DNA of 64,000 nucleotides from Nitrospira sp. ST-bin5 (GTDB lineage Bacteria > Nitrospirota > Nitrospiria > Nitrospirales > Nitrospiraceae): the NCBI GenBank assembly GCA_002083555.1, contig MSXN01000009.1:259860-323859 (forward strand), read 5' to 3'. Shown here in pieces: positions 60,289 to 64,000 of the stretch. Position 1 is the first letter of the stretch. Every line of letters starts with the position of its first letter. The notes under the pieces were generated by a model. It was not told where the DNA came from and searched no databases. It saw nothing but the letters and a program-made list of their open reading frames with translations. The position numbers and the translations under genes were made by a program.

Positions 60289-60525
60289 ATGCAACACACT
60301 AACTTGCAGGTTGACGACAAGCCGGATTTTGCCTCTGGCTGGGATCTCAGAAACACTAATCTAGACTTACTGGATCAGTTTGATCCTATGTATTTGGACT
60401 ATCAGGCCAAGGTCGCATTTCGGACTAGAGTACTCTGCATTCCAAGAAATGGAAAAGTAACACTGGTGATCGCGAGGGAATGCTCGGCTTTTCCACTATC
60501 CCCTATTTGTGCGAGCATGAAATAG
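60289..60525 (+). CDS. Possible small protein upstream of the RelA-domain gene
   Basis: A 78-codon frame ending seven bases before the GTG of the large RelA-domain gene. It has no clear ribosome site and no recognised domain. The spacing would fit a two-gene operon (for example a small partner or antitoxin), but the frame could also be chance within a leader region. Confidence 0.35.
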   Translation: MQHTNLQVDDKPDFASGWDLRNTNLDLLDQFDPMYLDYQAKVAFRTRVLCIPRNGKVTLVIARECSAFPLSPICASMK

Positions 60526-60532
60526 GTGTACC

Positions 60533-63500
60533 GTGAACCTTAACGACTACGAGACGAAGTACTTTCCGATTTACAAAGCCTTCGCTGAGACGGTCCGCTT
60601 TATCTTGAAAAAGGCTATCCTGGCCGCTGACAATCTGCCCCGCCCTCAGTCAATTCAGTATCGCGCGAAAGGGGTCGATAGCTTGCGGCGTCGTTTGGCA
60701 GAGGCGGGCAAGCTGGACACAGAGACACTGGAGCTTGACCGGCGCGATCTCGCCGGCGCCCGTCTCATCTTCTACACTAATAGCGATGTTGACCGCTTCC
60801 TGGCATCACCACTAATCCGCGACAATTTCGAAATCGAGGAAGATTCGACTAAGATCCACCATCCCTCTCAGGAAAACCAAGACGCCAGATACCGCGCAGT
60901 TCACTACACGATTCGGCTTCGTGGGGAGCGCCTGAGCCTTCCAGAATATGCGAAGTTCGCTGGCCTGCGGTGCGAAATTCAGGTTCAGACCATTCTCGAG
61001 CATGCTTGGGCCGAGACCTCCCATGACATTCTCTACAAAAACAACTTGGGAGATGGCTATGGTGGGAAAGCCATGAAAGGTATCGAGCGTCGATTTGCTC
61101 AAATCATGGACAAGTACCTGATCCCAGCTGGGTATGAGTTTCAGAAAGTCCAACAGGATCATGAACGGCTCCTCAGAGGCAAGGAACTCTTCGACAAAGA
61201 CATTGCCAAACTACTGAATAATGCGCAGAACAACAACGAGCGTTACGAGATTCTGTCGGGACTAAGAGACTACGCTCTTCCCATTTGCGACGATCGACAG
61301 GCTGCCTACGAGAGACTGAAAGGCCCCTTGCTAAGGGCAGTCAGAGCCGCACGCTCCACGGAGCCCGTTCCCATAGAAACGACCCGTGGAAAGATGGATG
61401 GTTTCCTCGCCGATGCAGTTGTGTCGCTTGTATTCGAGATCATTGAGAGTCTGCGCTATGCCGACCCAGTTGGAACGCTTCAACTGCTAATTGATATCTA
61501 TCGCGGCGAGCCAGACGAAGATATTCGGCAGCAGATTGTGAACGTCGTGAAGAAGCTGTCTGAATACAACATCGACGCCTACAATCAGGTAGGGCCGATG
61601 CTCCAAATGGCATTAGTGGATTACCTTGCTAAAATGGATGATGCCGAAGTGGACAACGTTCGGCCTATCGCTCTTGCCGTCTGGACCGAAGCCATTCAGT
61701 CAGACATCACTGGTACTAAGTGGAAGGCCGACTCCGTCATCTTGAGTACGGGGGCTGTCCCCGCATCCGATCAACTCATGGAGGCTCGCGACAAGACGCT
61801 CAAAGCACTTTTCGCAGCCTATGATAGATCGAGCGATGATGTACAGAGGCGCGCGGTTACTCTAGCTCTGGATGCTGCAACAAGGACTCCCCATCAGGCT
61901 CGATATTCTAGCCAGCTCTTGGCGATCACGCTCAAGGATACCACACGTATTGTCGAATTCTTGACGGAACGCGCTAAGAATACGAGCTACGAACTATTGC
62001 AGCACCTGGAGCACCGCTTTTTATGGGTCTTTCGCAGGGTGAAAGGTCTTACCGAGGAGAAGGACGATCGGTTCGGCTGTCAGGTCCATGCGAAGTTACT
62101 CGTGGCCGCCATCTTTAAGTTTCGAGACACAATCAATGCCGATGCTCGGTTTGTCCAATATAAAGTTCTAGTGGGGTTTGAATCTGTTTATCCAGATCAC
62201 TGGACCAACGAGGAGTTCGAGCTACAAGGAGCGGACGAATTTCGGCGCAGTGAATTTCACCGCTACATCGATGAGACCAATTCGGAGAATGAGAACAATT
62301 GGTTCAATCTGATTGAACGGTGTGCCGAAACGAAGTCGATCGATGGTGCTACTTTTCCGGTTTTCGGAAGTTTCATCAACGCATTGGCTAAGAGTAAGCC
62401 TGAAGTTGCTGACAGGCTTTTAGCAATGGCCTCAGACGACCTGCGAATCTTCCTTCCTGGGTTTCTCAACGGACTTGCTGTGAGTGGCAGAACCGATATC
62501 TATGAGCGGATCATGGAAGGCGAACTTAAATCGGCGAGGGACCTTGCGAGCGTATGCTTGCACCTTCGTAAGGGAGATGTTACGAAGCCAGACTTTGCCG
62601 CCCGCCTGCTAAAACGCGCAATTGAGAAAGGAGATCAAGGAGCCGTCAGCGAATGTCTACTCCTCGCTTTGGAATATTACGGAACGGAGAAAGTTCCTGA
62701 CGCGGACACATTCGTACGAGACGCTCTCACCTTCTTGAACAACCGCAAAGATCCGCGCTGGGTCTCACAAGCGTGGTTTCTGCAGAAGCCGACTAAGTTC
62801 TATGAGGAACTGACCCCTGAGAGGACAGCCCAGCTCTTAAACAATCTTGGCTATTTACCCAAGGTGAACTATCAAGTAGAGCGTGTCTTGGTCCGGCTTG
62901 CCGAGCGCCAGCCAGAGGCAGTCTGGGACTATTTCGGAGTTCGGCTCTCACAGGAGGCCGTTGACGGTGAGGATGAAGATCGTTTCGAAGCGGTGCCATT
63001 CCAATTCCATGGTTTGGAAAAGGATCTCTCGAAAAACCCGCAGTTTGCAATCAGTAAGGGGCTATCGTGGTTTGCTAGAGACCGGCACCTATTTCAGTTT
63101 CATGGGGGACGGCTACTAAGCAACGTGTTTCCCAATTGCACCCAGGACTTCGCCACTGCACTCGCCGAGTTGGTAAGAGCCGGCAGTGATACAGAGGCGG
63201 ATTTCGCACTGGCAATTCTCCAGAACTATCATGGTGCGACGTCCACGCACATTGTCTTGAAGGAGATTGCGTCACGATTTCCAGATGATGCTAGCAAAAT
63301 GAGCGAGATCCGGGCCAGTCTCGAAAGTGTCGATATGACCCGTGGCGAATTTGGTCTTGCAGAGGCGTGGCGGGCTAGGAAGGAATCTTTAACGGATTGG
63401 CTGGGAGACGAGCGGCTAGCAGTCAAAGCTTTTGCCGAAAAACATATTGGAGAACTCAACCGCATGATTGCATCAGAGCAGCGCTCGGCTGAATCGAGAA

Positions 63501-63577
63501 AAGAAATGCGGAAGAGGGACTATGAAGAAGACGATACGGATTCTGACGACAGTATTGGTAATAAAGGCGATCAGTAG
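60533..63577 (+). CDS. RelA/SpoT-type nucleotide synthetase fused to a long alpha-solenoid
   Basis: A 1014-residue cytoplasmic protein with a GTG start (AGGTG four bases upstream). Residues 1-215 form a RelA/SpoT synthetase domain: YRAKGVDS (R44, K46, S50), DLAGAR (D72, metal), YRAVHYTIRL (H124, Y125) and CEIQVQTILEHAWAE (E148, H157). The catalytic residues known from (p)ppGpp synthetases therefore appear intact. There is no HD hydrolase, TGS or ACT domain, so it is not a housekeeping RelA/SpoT. Residues 230-980 are helical, HEAT/ARM-like, and the C-terminus is acidic (DYEEDDTDSDD). Likely role: stress- or phage-triggered synthesis of an alarmone, or pyrophosphate transfer to tRNA as in toxic small synthetases. 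Codon use is more AT-rich than in the flagellar genes. Confidence 0.88.
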   Translation: MNLNDYETKYFPIYKAFAETVRFILKKAILAADNLPRPQSIQYRAKGVDSLRRRLAEAGKLDTETLELDRRDLAGARLIFYTNSDVDRFLASPLIRDNFEIEEDSTKIHHPSQENQDARYRAVHYTIRLRGERLSLPEYAKFAGLRCEIQVQTILEHAWAETSHDILYKNNLGDGYGGKAMKGIERRFAQIMDKYLIPAGYEFQKVQQDHERLLRGKELFDKDIAKLLNNAQNNNERYEILSGLRDYALPICDDRQAAYERLKGPLLRAVRAARSTEPVPIETTRGKMDGFLADAVVSLVFEIIESLRYADPVGTLQLLIDIYRGEPDEDIRQQIVNVVKKLSEYNIDAYNQVGPMLQMALVDYLAKMDDAEVDNVRPIALAVWTEAIQSDITGTKWKADSVILSTGAVPASDQLMEARDKTLKALFAAYDRSSDDVQRRAVTLALDAATRTPHQARYSSQLLAITLKDTTRIVEFLTERAKNTSYELLQHLEHRFLWVFRRVKGLTEEKDDRFGCQVHAKLLVAAIFKFRDTINADARFVQYKVLVGFESVYPDHWTNEEFELQGADEFRRSEFHRYIDETNSENENNWFNLIERCAETKSIDGATFPVFGSFINALAKSKPEVADRLLAMASDDLRIFLPGFLNGLAVSGRTDIYERIMEGELKSARDLASVCLHLRKGDVTKPDFAARLLKRAIEKGDQGAVSECLLLALEYYGTEKVPDADTFVRDALTFLNNRKDPRWVSQAWFLQKPTKFYEELTPERTAQLLNNLGYLPKVNYQVERVLVRLAERQPEAVWDYFGVRLSQEAVDGEDEDRFEAVPFQFHGLEKDLSKNPQFAISKGLSWFARDRHLFQFHGGRLLSNVFPNCTQDFATALAELVRAGSDTEADFALAILQNYHGATSTHIVLKEIASRFPDDASKMSEIRASLESVDMTRGEFGLAEAWRARKESLTDWLGDERLAVKAFAEKHIGELNRMIASEQRSAESRKEMRKRDYEEDDTDSDDSIGNKGDQ

Positions 63578-63665
63578 CCAGATTGGTGCCGGTAAGCTGA
63601 GGAGCGAGACAGAATCTGTGTCCTCCCCGTTCGACGAAAGTGGGTCGTAAAACGGTCGTATCACC

Positions 63666-63690
63666 GAGCGATTTTCCGCTCATTTTATCT
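63666..63690 (+). terminator. Weak terminator after the RelA-domain gene
   Basis: The 5-bp stem GAGCG/CGCTC with a six-base loop, followed by ATTTTAT, lies about 90 bases after the stop. Confidence 0.35.
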
Positions 63691-63813
63691 CACTCAATCC
63701 CACTCTTTATTTTATCGCAAGTCATTGATGTTGCTTCATGAAGCCAGTGAAACTCGCGTCAATACTGGCGGTGCTGAAATCGACCCAAATCAAATCCCGG
63801 CTTCGGCACTAAC

Positions 63814-63972
63814 TTAAGTCGCAAGCGCTGCTATATACATTCTTTCTTTTACACCCCGTGGGATTCCGATGATGCCGTCATTCGATTGGACCACCTGATA
63901 GCCGTCGGTCGTGTACTTCGGCTCAGGGTCGGACAGCGCCCATCGGCTTGGGGCGCTGCCAGACCCGCTAGC
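63814..63972 (-). pseudogene. Possible gene remnant at the right edge
   Basis: A 52-codon open stretch without a start, bounded upstream by an in-frame TGA. Its end (YTTDGYQVVQSNDGIIGIPRG, then a short helix) reads like a protein C-terminus. A different frame just upstream is also open and protein-like, as if a frameshift had occurred. No family was recognised. The remainder of 63578-64000 holds nothing else I can name. Confidence 0.25.
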
Positions 63973-64000
63973 TCATGTTCGACAGTCACACCTCCGTCTG

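Noticed and set aside
1..64000. CRISPR arrays, insertion sequences and rRNA genes
   Set aside because: No regularly spaced direct repeats, no transposase motifs or terminal repeats, and no rRNA-like sequence were seen.

Overview
The window looks like a chromosomal segment of a Gram-negative, moderately GC-rich bacterium, most likely Nitrospira or a close relative in the Nitrospirota. That placement rests on overall gene order and protein character, not on a marker gene. About 49 kb on the minus strand is one flagellar and regulatory block. It is preceded by a nucleotide-sugar operon and followed, after a tRNA-Thr gene, by about 10 kb of accessory DNA.

Positions 1-5.7 kb (minus) hold a short-chain dehydrogenase cut by the window edge and a co-directional sugar operon: a ColD/E1-type sugar 3-dehydratase in which His replaces the PLP lysine, a GDP-fucose-synthase-like SDR, an NAD-dependent epimerase, a HddA-like heptose kinase and a HddC-like heptose-1-P nucleotidyltransferase. 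Together they suggest a GDP-activated, deoxygenated heptose-type sugar. A sigma-54-like box upstream hints that it may be made together with the flagellum. Positions 5.8-12.2 kb carry cyclic-di-GMP signalling (PilZ/YcgR-like, two divergent HD-GYP proteins) and a hybrid histidine kinase.

Positions 12.2-22.8 kb (minus, transcribed from right to left) read flgF-flgG-flgA-flgH-(flgH-like fragment)-flgI-flgJ-flgM-flgN-flgK-flgL-csrA-fliW. Positions 23-34.6 kb read fliL-fliM-fliN-fliO-fliP-fliQ-fliR-flhB-flhA-flhF-flhG-fliA, then a degenerate GGDEF protein. Positions 34.9-46.5 kb read flgB-flgC-fliE-fliF-fliG-fliH-fliI-fliJ-motE-fliK-flgD-flgE. The three long operons each begin with a good sigma-54 box (upstream of flgF, fliL and flgB). 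Candidate sigma-28 boxes precede flgM and csrA. This matches the regulators at 46.7-53.1 kb: a secreted TPR protein co-translated with an FlrB-like kinase and an FlrC-like activator, and a second sigma-54 activator. Flagellin, fliD, fliS, motA/motB and chemotaxis genes are not in the window. The most unusual flagellar gene is fliH, which is fused to an intact N-terminal receiver domain.

Downstream of tRNA-Thr(UGU) (53.3 kb) the DNA changes character. It holds a SRAP-umuD-umuC DNA-damage cassette with its own promoter, a small unknown protein, a decayed thermonuclease-like tail, a TPR protein, a possible degenerate nuclease-fold protein, and a 1014-residue protein that joins an apparently intact RelA/SpoT alarmone-synthetase domain to a long alpha-solenoid. 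The last of these resembles a growth-control or defence effector and is the strongest candidate in the window for an undescribed system. No intact integrase, insertion sequence or CRISPR array was seen.
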